DNA of 64,000 bases from positions 95,987,782-96,051,781 of the forward strand of contig NC_092628.1 of assembly GCF_039555335.1 (NCBI RefSeq), given 5' to 3'. Made by a program: the position numbers and the translations under genes. The notes below the pieces were generated by a model. It saw nothing but the letters and a program-made list of their open reading frames with translations. It did not search any database and was not told where the DNA came from. The stretch's first letter is position 1. Every line of letters begins with the position of its first letter. This document shows, in pieces, positions 43,305 to 55,800 of the stretch. Source of the stretch: Amphiura filiformis. Lineage: Eukaryota > Echinodermata > Ophiuroidea > Amphilepidida > Amphiuridae.

Positions 43305-44705
43305 AGATCAGGAAGGTCTCTACTACCTTCATGATTGGATTTAATGTACAAAATAATGTTTTAAACTACTGGATGAATAATCTACACTTAAATCTGATAA
43401 AATACAACTTTTTAATATTTCCTCCAAAAAAAGTCATGTGGCTCAAAAAAAAAAGTTGAAATAAATTAGCGGGAAATATGACTCAGGAATGCGCAAATGT
43501 GAAATATTCTTATTATGTGTTCGCATTCGGTATGTTGTTGTGTGTAAACAAAACAAAGATTTGCAGTCAAAATGCCATCCAGATTTTCAAATTATTTTGG
43601 CGCAATAAAAGCACACATTTTGGATTCATTGGTGCCAAAAGGTGCAAATTAAGACCATGCACCAGATGAAAGCATGAAAGTCTTACTGTTTTAAAATATA
43701 AGGAGGTTTTGTGAATAATTTTGATATTTTTTACCTAAAAACATTGATTTCTCAGAGTTCATTTTTGGCAACATTGCACTCTTTTTGTGACCTGTTAAAT
43801 GCAAGCAAATGTTTTTTTTTTGTGCATTATCGTTTAGAGCACATCAAAGTCTGTGGAAGGTTTTCTCACGTTTTCAAAATATTTGTTTTAAACAAAAATA
43901 TACACCATCATATGCAATTTTTGGCTGATCAGATTGGCAAAATTGTTTTTTTCACATGTCTTTTTTCAATATTTCAAAAAACAAGGCGAATTTCCATAAA
44001 ATAAAAACTTTTCCTAATTTCACATCTCTGCTTTCTGAAAAGCTAACTGAATTTTTTTTACTCCGGCCTGATTTTTATGAATGTTGTTACGAACAATGTG
44101 GGCAAATAAATTGTATTTTTGTGATTTTTTCAAAAAATTTACATTTTGTTTAAATCTGACATTACCAAGGGATTTCTTGATTCGCTTCCATTCCAAAAAT
44201 GTATAGTTTTATGCACTTTGAACTTAAACTTCAGAAATAATGAAGTTGGAAAAGGTCCAAGTTTTCCCTTACTCTCCCCAAGGCCAAATATATATCAAAA
44301 TGAAAAGTTTTGGGTATCCACCCATGTGGCAGAAATGATATCCCTTATATCAACAAGCCTTAGGGTCTTCTTTATAGAGCCTATACCATTCCTTTTCTGT
44401 GTGAGTTTAATTTGTCTCAATATTTGATTGCAAATACTACCTTAAGATTGAACATTAACCGTTTGACTTAACTCTATGCTAAAACTTTCTAAGAATGTAG
44501 ATTCAGATGTTTAAATACTGACTTTTTTTAGCATTAGCAAATCCTATGCAAATTAATTGTTACACCTACAATTCAAGAAATTTCTCTTTTTGAATTTGTT
44601 TTTGAGTAAAAACTTTCACTTGCACATCATCAATTGCAGTATACCATATATTATGATCAAAATGAATTAAATCTCCTGTATCTTGTGGCAAGAACTCCCA
44701 TGGCA
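43305..44705. other. Intergenic sequence, no gene seen
   Basis: Short open frames at 43,478-43,669, 43,711-44,004 and 44,146-44,427 are AT-rich with no recognisable family; I regard them as chance. Confidence 0.5.
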
Positions 44706-45539
44706 ATTAGTACAGGAGCAGCAACCTCAAAAAAATGACTTCGTTCATCCCCCACTACATACAAGGTTTGACACCATAGGTAGTTAGTATGGACCCTCTA
44801 GATCACTGCTAGGTAGGTAGTGGACTCAAATTGTGGTATCACTTTTTTTTTACAGGTCATTTTATGTATGGACGATAATCGCATAAAATCACAAAAATAG
44901 GACAAAATTAAGGGGTAGGGGAGATATAAACTCCAAGAACTCAACTTTTACTCATTATTTTGAATTCATTTTGGTATCAATATGTAGCTAAATGATTTTC
45001 CTAACTTTCTAGTATTATTTTTAAACAAAAACAGGTTTCATTTGAGCATATTTGGAAGTATATAGTCCATAAATGAGTGGTAATCTGATTTTTAAAACCA
45101 TATGTGTAAAGTTTGACATTGGCCTCAAATCTCACAACTATAGCACTTTATATTTTCAAAATTGATTCAGTTTCCATTTTTATTTTTTTATTTAAATTTT
45201 AATGTTTTATTTTGTTTTTGATGGTAAGGATATCAAGGGGAACATTATTGTATCGGTTCCAATCATTATAATACGTATGAGTTCGTTGGGGTGTCTGTGG
45301 GACGAGGTGTGTGTGGGTGCTGGGTGTACATAGGGTATGTGTGGGGGTGAGGGGCTGAATGTGTGTGTACATGTCTTAATATGCCACTACACTGCACCAA
45401 CTTCCATTTACAAAATCCGTTAAGTTTCCATTGATGTAATATTTTGAATATTTATGTGTAGGACGTGAGTAACCACCGGGAAAAAGACAAAAAAATGTTT
45501 AAAAAAAACCAACAAAAACTGATGTTGATTTCCCTCGTA

Positions 45540-47850
45540 TAAGAGCATAACATAGAAAAATATTAAGGGGTAGGGGAAAATAAATCATCAGAACTCAATA
45601 TTTACTCATGATATTGACTTCATCTTGGTATTAATTCTATTTAATTCAATTCAATATGTATATCTAATTGATTGTTCTAACTTTTTAGTATTATTTTAAA
45701 GCAAAGCGACCATTAGTTGTCAGGTAGATACACAGAAACTGTGAGAAAAGGGCACGTTTTCTATGTCTAACAGCGTAAATATGACAATATGAAGGGGTAG
45801 GGGAAATATAAACTGCCATAACTCAACTTTTACTCATGAAAATGAATTCATCTTGGTATCAAAATGTATCTAAGTGATTGTTCTAACTTTCTAGTATCAT
45901 TTTAAAGCAAAGCAACCATTAGTTGTCAGACAGATATACAGAAACTGTGAGGAAAAGGTCAATTTTCTATGTCTAACAGCGTGAAGATGACAATATTACG
46001 GGGTAGGTGAAATGTAAACTGTCATAACTCAACTTTTACTCATGAAATTGAATTCATCTTGGTATCAAAATGTATCCAAGTTATTGGTCTAGCTTTCTAG
46101 TATTATTTTAAAGCAAAGCGACCATTATTTGTCAGGCAGATATACAGAAACTGTGAGGAAAAGGTACATTTCCTATGTCTAACAGCGTAAAATGACAACA
46201 TTAAGGGGTAGGGGAAATTTGTAACTGCTATAACTCAACTTTTACTCATGAAAATGAATTCATCTTGGTATCAAAATGTATCTAAGTGATTGTTCTAACT
46301 TTCTAGTATTATTTTAAAGCAAAGCGACCATTATTTGTCAGGTAGATACACAGTATTTGTGAGGAAAAGGTAACTATTCTATGTCTAACAGCATAAATAA
46401 ATATGACAATATTAAGGGGTAGGGAAATATAAACTGCCACAACTCAACTTTTACTCATGAAAATGAATTCATCTTGGTATCAAAATGTATTTAGGTGATT
46501 GTTCTAACTTTCTAGTATTATTTCAAAGCAAAGCGATCATTAGTTGTCAGGTAGATACACAGTAACTGTGAGGAAAAGGTAAATATTCTATGTCTAACAG
46601 CTTAAATGTGACAATATTAAGGGGTAGAGGACATATAAACTGCCATAACTCAACATTTACTCATGAGAATGAATTCATCTTGGTATCAAAATGTATCTAA
46701 TTGGTTGTTCTAACTTTCTAGTATTATTTCAAAGCAAAGCGATCATTAGTTGTCAGGAAGATACACAGTAACTGTGAGGAAAAGGTAAATATTCTATGTC
46801 TAACAGCTTAAATGTGACAATATTAAGGGGTAGAGGACATATAAACTGCCATAACTCAACATTTACTCATGAGAATGAATTCATCTTGGTATCAAAATGT
46901 ATCTAATTGGTTGTTCAAACTTTCTAGTATTATTATAAAGCAAAGCAACCATTATTTGTCAGGCAGATATACAGAAACTGTGAGGAAAAGGTCAATTTTC
47001 TATGTCTAACAGCGTAAAATGACAATATTAAGGGGTAGGGGAAATTTATAACTGCCATAACTCAACTTTTACTCATGAAAATGAATTCATCTTGGTATCA
47101 AAATGTATCTAATTGGTTGTTCTAACTTTCTAGTATTATTATAAAGCAAAGCAACCATTATTTGTCAGGCAGATATACAGAAACTGTGAGGAAAGGTAAA
47201 TTTTCTATGTCTAACAGCGTAAAATGACAATATTAAGGGGTAGGGGAAATTTATAACTGCCATAACTCAACTTTTACTCATGAAAATGAATTCATCTTGG
47301 CATCAGAATGTATCTGATTGGCTGTTCTAACTTTCTATAAACAAAGCGATCATTAGTTGCCAGGTAGATACACAGAAACTGTCAGAAGGGACCGTTCACA
47401 AACACTTGTAAGGGGAGGGGCCTGATGCAAAAAAAATTTCATCATAAAAAATTTCGGGCCCCCCTTTACAGACCTCAAAATTTTAGGGTCCCTTTTGACA
47501 TGAAAATTATGGGTCAACCCCATAGAAAATCATATAAACTCAATTTTTCCAGGAAAATTTTTGGTCATTTTTTCAGCCCCCCCTTAGGAGGTACCAAAAA
47601 TTTCAGACCCCTTTTTGCATCAGCCCCCCTTACAACGGTCCCTAAATATGACAATATCAAGGGGTAGGGGGAATATAAACTCCCATAACTCAACTTTTAC
47701 TCGTGATAATGAATTCATCTAACGTTCTAGTATCATTAGTTGTTATGTAGATACAAAGGAAATGTGAGAAAAAACTTCCATGTGTAACAGTGTCAAATAT
47801 GGTAATATTTAAGGGTAGGGGAAATATTACCATAACTCAACTTTGGCTGC
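45540..47850 (+). repeat. Left arm array, ~206-bp tandem repeat
   Basis: CTATGTCTAACAGCGTAAA recurs at about 45761, 45967, 46173, 46379, 46588, 46794, 47000 and 47205. Each unit also has AAGGGGTAGGGGAAATATAA, AACTCAACTTTTACTCATGA and TTCATCTTGGTATCAAAATG. Two neighbouring units near 46,600-46,900 are almost identical, suggesting recent unequal exchange. A MITE interrupts the array at 47,386-47,643. Confidence 0.93.
47386..47643. mobile_element. ~257-bp MITE inserted in the left array
   Basis: Ends GGGACCGTT and AACGGTCCC are inverted repeats, followed inward by GTAAGGGG and CTGATGCAAAAA on both sides. The array resumes on the far side with AATATGACAATATCAAGGGG. Confidence 0.8.
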
Positions 47851-48150
47851 ATTAACTGTGAAGGGGAACACGGGAATACAAATCGTTGCACCAAAATTTG
47901 AATGTAGTATACGATTGAGGTTTCTTCGTTAATTGGTGCAATTGGACCATTTTTAAAATTTGACCTTTATTTATGATATTTTTGATATATTCGACGTTAT
48001 AACCCCTGAACTAAGCTTCAGAGAACTATGACAATTGTCTTCTTTTAAATTCTTAGCGATGAGAGGAACAATTTGAGATTACAACATTACAACATGATAG
48101 GATCATTTTTAGTATTGGCCCCATTATGACCTTCAACCCTCGTGGGAAAC
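47850..48150. other. Central spacer of the fold-back structure
   Basis: About 300 bp between the two arrays without the repeat unit and without an open frame of note. Confidence 0.6.
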
Positions 48151-51130
48151 TTAATTGCTTTTAAAATAATGCCAGAAAATGAGAACAATCAAATAGCTAC
48201 ATATTGATACCAAAATGGAATTCATTTTCGTCAGTGAAACTTGTGTTTTGGTGATTTGTATGTCCCCTTACCCCTTAATATTGTCATATTTTACGCTGTT
48301 AGACATTAAATATTAACATTTTCATACATTTTATGTCTATCTACCAGACAGCTAATGACTTAATTGCTTTTAAAATAATACTAGAAAGTTAGAACTATCA
48401 AATAGCTACATATTGATACCAAAAATAATTCATTTTCATCAGTAAAACTTGAGTTTGGGTGATTTGTATGTCCCCTTGCCCCTTAATATTGTCATATTTT
48501 ACGCTGTTAGACATTGAATATTAAAATTTCCATACATTTTATGTCTATCTATCAGACAGCTAATGACTTAATTGCTTTTAAAATAATACTAGAAGGTTAG
48601 AACTATCAAATAGCTACATATTGATACCAAAATGAATTCATTTTCATCAGTAAAACTTGAGTTTTGGTGATTTGTATGTCCCCTTACCCCTTAATATTGT
48701 CATATTTTACGCTGTTAGACATGGAATATCAACATTTTTCTCATATTGTATGTTTACCTACCTGACAACTAATGGTTTAATTGCTTTTAAAATAATGCCA
48801 GAAAATGAGAACAATCAAATAGCTACATATTGATACCAAAATGAATTCATTTTCATCAGTAAAACTTGAGTTTGGGTGGTTTGTATGTCCCCTTACCCCT
48901 TAATATTGTCATATTTTAAGCTGTTAGACATGGAATATCAACATTTTTCTCATATTGTATGTTTAACTACCTGACAACTAATGGTTTAATTGCTTTTAAA
49001 ATAATGCCAGAAAATGAGAACAATCAAATAGCTACATATTGATACCAAAATGAATTAATTTTAATCAGTAAAACTTGAGTTTGGGTGATTTGTATGTCCC
49101 CTTACCCCTTAATATTGTCATATTTTACGCTGTTAGACATGGAATATCAACATTTTCCTCATATTGTATGTTTAACTACCTGACAACTAATGGTTTAATT
49201 GCTTTTAAAATAATGCCAGAAAATGAGAACAATCAAATAGCTACATATTGATACCAAAATGAAATCATTTTCATCAGTAAAACTTGAGTTTGGGTGGTTT
49301 GTATGTCCCCTTACCCCTTAATATTGTCATATTTTACGCCGTTAGACATGGAATATCAACATTTTTCTCATATTGTATGTTTAACTACCTGACAACTAAT
49401 GGTTTAATTGCTTTTAAAATAATGCCAGAAAATGAGAACAATCAAATAGCTACATATTGATACCAAAATGAATTAATTTTAATCAGTAAAACTTGAGTTC
49501 GGGTGATTTGTATGTCCCCTTACCCCTTAATATTGTCATATTTTACGCTGTTAGACATGGAATATCAACATTTTTCTCATATTGTATGTTTAACTACCTG
49601 ACAACTAATGGTTTAATTGCTTTTAAAATAATGCCAGAAAATGAGAACAATCAAATAGCTACATATTGATACCAAAATGAATTAATTTTAATCAGTAAAA
49701 CTTGAGTTTGGGTGATTTGGATGTCCTCGTACCCCTTAATATTGTCATATTTTACGCTGTTAGACATGGAATATCAACATTTTCCTCATATTGTATGTTT
49801 AACTACCTGACAACTAATGGTTTAATTGCTTTTAAAATAATGCCAGAAAATGAGAACAATCAAATAGCTACATATTGATACCATTGATACCAAAATGAAT
49901 TCATTTTCATCAGTAAAACTTGAGTTTGGGTGGTTTGTATGTCCCTTACCCCTTAATATTGTCATATTTTACGCTGTTAGACATGGAATATCAACATTTT
50001 TCTCATATTGCATGTTTAACTACCTGACAACTAATGGTTTAATTGCTTTTAAAATACTGCCAGAAAATGAGAACAATCAAATAGCTACATATTGATAACA
50101 AAATGAATTCATTTTCATCAGTAAAACTTGAGTTTGGGTGGTTTGTATGTCCCCTTACCCCTTAATATTGTCATATTTTACGCTGAACAGTTGTCAGGTA
50201 GTTAAACATACAATATGAGAAAAATGTTGATATTCTATGTCTAACAGCGTAAAATATGACAATATTAAAGGGTAAGGGGACATTCATACCTTACCCCTTA
50301 ATATTGTCATATTTTACGCTGTTAGACATGGAATATTAACATGTTCGTACATTTTATGTCTATCTACCTCACAACTAATGGTTTAATTGCTTTTAAATAA
50401 TACTAGAAAATGAGAACAATCAAATAGCTACATATTGATACCAAAATGAATTCATTTTCATCAGTAAAACTTGAGTTTTGGTGATTTGAATGTCCCCTAC
50501 ACCTTAATATTGTCATATTTTACGGTACTACACATGAAAAATTGACATTTTTAAAACATTTTATGTCTTTCCCGCTAACAATTAATGGTTATTTTGCTTT
50601 AAAAGATTACAACAACCAAATAGCTATAAATTAATGCCAAAATGAATGAATTATAATGAATAAATGTCGAGTTACGTTGGTTTGTACGTCCCCTAACCTT
50701 TAATATTGTCAAATTTTACGCTGTTACACATTGGAAAATTAACATTTTTATCATATTTTATGTCTATCTTATGGTTTTTCTGTTAAAAATAATACTGGAA
50801 AGTTAGAGCAATCAATTAGCTACATGTTGATACCAAAATGAATTCATTATTATGAGTAAAGGTTGAGTTATGGTGGTTTTTATTTCCCCTACCCTTAATA
50901 ATGCCATATTTGACATGGTTATACATAGAAAAGTAACCTTTTCTCACATTTTATGGCTATCTACCTGACAATTAATGTTTGCTTTGCTTTAAAATAATAC
51001 TAACACGTTTGAACAATCAATTAGCTACATATTAATTCCAAAATGAATTCATTATCATGAGTTGAAGTTGAGTAATGATGGTTTATATTTCCCCTACCCC
51101 TTAATATTGTTATATACACACGCTGCTACA
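48150..51130 (-). repeat. Right arm array, ~209-bp tandem repeat in inverse orientation
   Basis: TTACGCTGTTAGACAT recurs at about 48291, 48499, 48707, 48916, 49125, 49334, 49543, 49752, 49969 and 50178, mostly at 209-bp steps, then in more diverged units to about 51,130. It is the inverse complement of the left array (CCCCTTAATATTGTCATATT against AATATGACAATATTAAGGGG). Central units are nearly identical to one another; outer ones diverge. Confidence 0.93.
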
Positions 51131-52337
51131 TGTGGAAAAGTAACTATTTGTTTACATTTTCAGTCTATTTTCCTGACAAACAGCGGTTGATCTCACCCCA
51201 CACATATAAATATTCAAAATATTACATGAATGGCAACTTACCAAACAAATTTTGTTAATAGAACTTATATAGTTCAGCCGAGTGACATATTAAGACATGT
51301 AAAACACCCCAACCCTGAACCCTATACACACCCCAAGCACCCACCCCACATACCCAACCCCACCTACCCCAAACCCACACAACACAAACCAACATGCAAG
51401 CAAACATGCACATACATAAATATTTGAACCAGAACATCAAAGTTTGCCTAGATATGCTTGATATTAAAAACAAAATTAAAAAATGGAAACTTAATTAATT
51501 TTGAAAATAGAAATTGACACAATAGTGAAATTTGAAGCCAATGTCACAAAAACACCCACCCTACGCATTGTTCTGAAAAATCTGATTTTTCACTAGTGTA
51601 TGGACTGGCCACTTCAAATCATGATCAAATGAAACCTAGGTTTGCTTTCAAATAATACTAAGCAGTTAGAACAATCAATTAGCTACATATTCATACCAAA
51701 ATAAATTCATTATTATGAGTAAAGGTTGAGTTCTTGGAGTTTATATTTCCCCTACCCCTTAATTTTGTCCTATTTTGGTGATTTTATGCGATTATCGTCC
51801 ATACATAAAATGACCTGTAAAAAAAAAAGTGATACCACAATTTGAGTCCACTACCTACCTAGCAGTGATCTAGAGGGTCCATACTAACTACCTATGGTGT
51901 CAAACCTTGTATGTAGTGGGGGATGAACCAAGTCCTTATTTAGGCCCCCTGTGGGATCTTGCTCCTGGACTAAATGGACAAATGGTAGAAATAAACTGCC
52001 ACATTTACGCTGAACATAGTTATCTGAAAGCTGTATGCATTTGTCATAAACATACTTTGTATTTGTAGGTAAAACAGTAGTGTAATCATGAATATATTGT
52101 TTCTGCATAGCCAGTTCTTTAGTTACAATAGAAATAAACCAGTTAAACAATTAAATTAAATTACATTTGTGGATTTATAGTGCACGATACACACTCACAA
52201 GCCTGTGCACACTTAACATATTTTCGCTGAACACTGAGACACACCATTAAACAATTCAGTAGTGCAGGGCGATATATTCAAATATTGTATTCATCTATTG
52301 CTATGGTAGTTAATCCGATTATTAACCCTAACCCAAC

Positions 52338-52620
52338 TAGGACTCACTAAAGCTCACTATTAAAACCGCTCTGCGTGCATGGATTCCACGGGACTTGATG
52401 ACGCAATCAGACCAAGTCATATATACCCAGGGAATCGTTGGCGGGCCAACGTCACCTGTGTAGCTACATGCTGGGGATCTTCTGCGTGGCATGCGAGGGG
52501 TCCGAGGGTCGAATCCCGGGGGTGCCAGGTGACTTTCTTCTTCATCGTCTCTCCTTTTTCGTTCCTTCTTTCCCTTCCGATAACACAAAAACCACGGGTA
52601 GGGTTAGGGTTAAGTCACTT
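52338..52620 (+). repeat. Possible SINE-like fragment with B-box-like word
   Basis: GCATGCGAGGGGTCCGAGGG then TCGAATCCCGGG includes a B-box-like GGTCGAATCCC. Downstream is pyrimidine-rich, followed by GGTAGGGTTAGGGTTAAG. No clear A box. Confidence 0.35.
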
Positions 52621-52777
52621 CTACAGCGAATAGTGCCGACATAAAAGCTGGGTCTAAAATGGCCAAAAAACTCATCATACAACTGAAACAATACTAAAAA
52701 GTGAATAAATAATAAAATAATTGCACATTACTATTGAGCCACCACTTGCTTTGCTTATTACACCAGCTGTGTTGACA

Positions 52778-52833
52778 TCAGATATTGCCTTCCCATATGT
52801 CATGAGTCTGCTGTCTGTCAGCTCGCTTCTTAT
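52778..52833 (-). CDS. R3HCC1-like terminal exon
   Basis: Acceptor TAG before 52833; encodes DKKRADRQQTHDIWEGNI and TGA at 52780-52778. The DIWEG ending matches the family C-terminus, which fixes the 3' end of the gene. No AATAAA was found close downstream. Confidence 0.88.
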
Positions 52834-55800
52834 CTATAATAACAAAGAAACAAGCAAATCATATCACAAACATTGAGTACACACTACATCACCATGGTCA
52901 CTGCAATATTAGCTAATGGACATTCTTTTTGCTGCTGAGCCATAGTTCAGGTACATAATCCATAAATGGCATATACAGTATGCATTCTCCTATATATCAA
53001 ATTCATTGGAATATGATGGAGATATAATCTGCAACACCAACCTTCCTCTTACAACCAGAAAATGCTGCAAATTCCTTCAAGGACATCACTGGTCACCTCT
53101 ACATGATCCCATTCCAAAGATCTCTACAGGAGCTTCTCTAGACTCAAACATTAGAGAAACAGTACATTCTCTCAGGGCCAGATTTGATTGAACATAGATG
53201 TCCTTACAACATCTTTGTCTATTCAATGGTTCACCTCAAGTTTGGTAGTGATGTTCATACATATTTCGCATGTCACAGTATCAAAACGCACATGCAAAGT
53301 TAATCGAGCAGAGTGTACATGCACTCATACAAGGGTGGTTTGTCGAACTTGAAGCGAACAAATGTATACATCTCCCAACATAATCCACATTTGAAAAGTG
53401 TGGTATTTTGTCTTGGTATGTAAGCTTGATAGCCACTACAAATTTCAACAACGACAACTAAAGAATCATTATACTGTTCTGACTGTCTGGTATTTGCAGA
53501 CAGGTATATTGGAAAAGTTACCTTTAGCTTCTCTCAGTTTCCGTCTTTCTGTCTCTCGCTGTTCTCTTGTGACCTTAGTCCTTAGCCCAAGAGCACCACT
53601 TATGAGTCGTCTGGCTGCCACAGCTGTTGTGTCTGGTTTAGCTTTATAAGGTTTCAGGAACTCAATGGATTTTTTTGCTTTCATTTTGGATTCTCTTGTT
53701 GCCAGAGCCAACGGACGGGTACGGAACATGGGGTTCATAAGACCTAATGCATCTTGAGCTGTGAATGTATTGAATGAAAGTAACAGAGTTGTTAGATTTT
53801 GGTACCAACAGTAAAGTTAAAGTTTTCTTGATTTCCACTCTTTTTGCTACACAAATTTCTACCAAACTTTTCAAAGTTTTCATATTTGTAATATTGAATA
53901 AGCTTCCACATAGCCCATAACCCAGTACTGTACCTGTGTTTGCGAATAGTAGTCTCCATACTGTATACTCCGCAAACATGCTAAGCATAGGCCTATGAAG
54001 GATTTTAATACCTGTAACTATCGGCATATGCATGCACCCTTCATAAAATCTTATTTGACATTGTCATGCTTGTATTTTTGTCTTGTTTTACATGATATGG
54101 GAGTAAAAATCTACTTGAACCTGAAGTGTGGTTGAATCTTTTGGCAGTGGGCTCTGCATCAAATGAATGAACGACAACACGGACTGAGCTAAAACTTCAC
54201 TTTACAAAAATAAATGTGAAAGCCTTAAACTACACCAAGACTTTGAAATGTTAACTGAGTGTTTTCCAGGAGAAGGAAAGTTGTTACAAAGTGTACAAGC
54301 AATTAATCTGCTTTTAAATGACTGGATGTGATTGGGAATAATGTTTTGATTTACACCCTGTTTGTAAAAAATAACACAAAAAAACCCTGCATAGCCCAAG
54401 AAGTAAAACAAAAACAAAAATACATAGCGCTTAGGTTTTTGGCTAAAGAAAGCTACCTGTAAGACAAACTTTTTTAATTTGTCTTAGTGTTAACAACTTA
54501 CCAACTAGAGGTGTTGCGAATATGGCCAAAGCATGTGTGTCATCAACCCACTTGATATCAAAACCTTTATTCCTGAAGAGAAACCAGTCAATAAGAAATA
54601 CAATTATTTTAAATCTACAATTTGCATCGAAGCACAATCCATTAATGGTACCGAATGATTTATAAAAAAATGTAATTTTCTTGAATTCTTTTGAAATGAA
54701 CATTATCGCACTCCCTGTTCAAGAAAATTGGCAGTGTAGACAAGGTCATGAACATATACTTTCATAATCCGCTAGGCACTAACACTAATGAATTCAAGAG
54801 AATGTAGATAGGGATGCAGATACTTACTTGAAATCTGAGAATGACATGACAAGGTCAGGTGTCTTGAAATCTGCTGGGAAATCATACACTTCTATCACAT
54901 GTTCAAAGGCTGTGAAGAAAAATAAAAGAGTGTCAGAATCCCTTATACATATATCATTCAACATATATTTAGTACAATTTTTACGACTTTGATAACCCTG
55001 CCTGTGATATGCGACATGTTCTGTCAAAATTAGATGGAATTGGGCACCTACATGTTACTGGTTACAGAGTTTTCTGCCTACTTCATGCCTATTTCAAACA
55101 AAAGCATCGAACATGTGTCTTGTACCATAATGCAGTCAGGGTGCTAAAATAAAATTCTATAATGCTTGAAGGCAAAAGAAATCTGTCAAATTTGTTGATT
55201 CAGAACCAAACAAGAATATCCGATATAGTTTAAATAAGCAACATGTCAGCGCCCAGTTCCGCTAAATTAAATCCGAGGCCCTGACAATTTTGTGTTAGCG
55301 AGGTTCTACTGTATAATTAATCTTCAAGTAATGGTGTCAGTGTACATAAAATGACGAGGGTTCATCTACAAGCTTTCCATCAAGCATGTCGTCCTAATTA
55401 TTGTATCATTTGTATGTCTTTGTAGCTATACTAACCTGAATAGTCCATATTATCTTTGGGTTGCCAGTTGTAATAATCATGCTTGGGCTTCTTCAAAGAA
55501 ACTTTCACTTTACCAATTCCTTCTGCAAGCTGTGGGAACAACAACAACGTAATAAATGTAATATAATGTGGTATCAACAAGAAATGTGCAGTCTTCATTC
55601 ATAATCGATAAGGACACCAACAAGCAGACTAGATGGATACGCGAAGCACTTTGGATCAGAAAGAGGGGCACCCAGACAATCAACCGTGACAAGGGCATCT
55701 ACTCTCTAAATCACATATGTATGATCCGCTGTTAAGAACTGTGCACCCGAGGAATGAGAAATTTCGCGGGAGAGTAGGCGGATCATCGCATTACTGAAGA

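Larger units (their letters stand above)
44706..51975. mobile_element. 7.3-kb fold-back structure with tandem-repeat arms
   Basis: The outer ends are inverted copies: AGTACAGGAGCA near 44,709 pairs with TGCTCCTGGACT at 51,960-51,971, and CATCCCCCACTACATACAAG (44,747 on) pairs with its exact inverse at 51,906-51,925. Pairing continues through CTAGATCACTGCTAGGTAGG and GGACGATAATCGCATAAAAT. A G-rich GTGGGTG tract (45,290-45,350) mirrors a C-rich CACCC tract (51,310-51,380). Inside, about 206-bp units (left) face about 209-bp units of the same repeat in inverse orientation (right), around a spacer of about 300 bp. Long inverted ends made of tandem repeats are the hallmark of fold-back transposons; an inverted satellite block is the alternative. 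No coding sequence seen. Confidence 0.8.

Noticed and set aside
43478-44427. Three consecutive plus-strand open frames in the spacer before the fold-back element
   Set aside because: Low-complexity Phe/Leu/Lys composition typical of AT-rich non-coding DNA, with no joinable splice sites or motifs.
52596-52614. Telomere-like GGGTTAGGGTTA
   Set aside because: Only about two units, too short to call an interstitial telomere.
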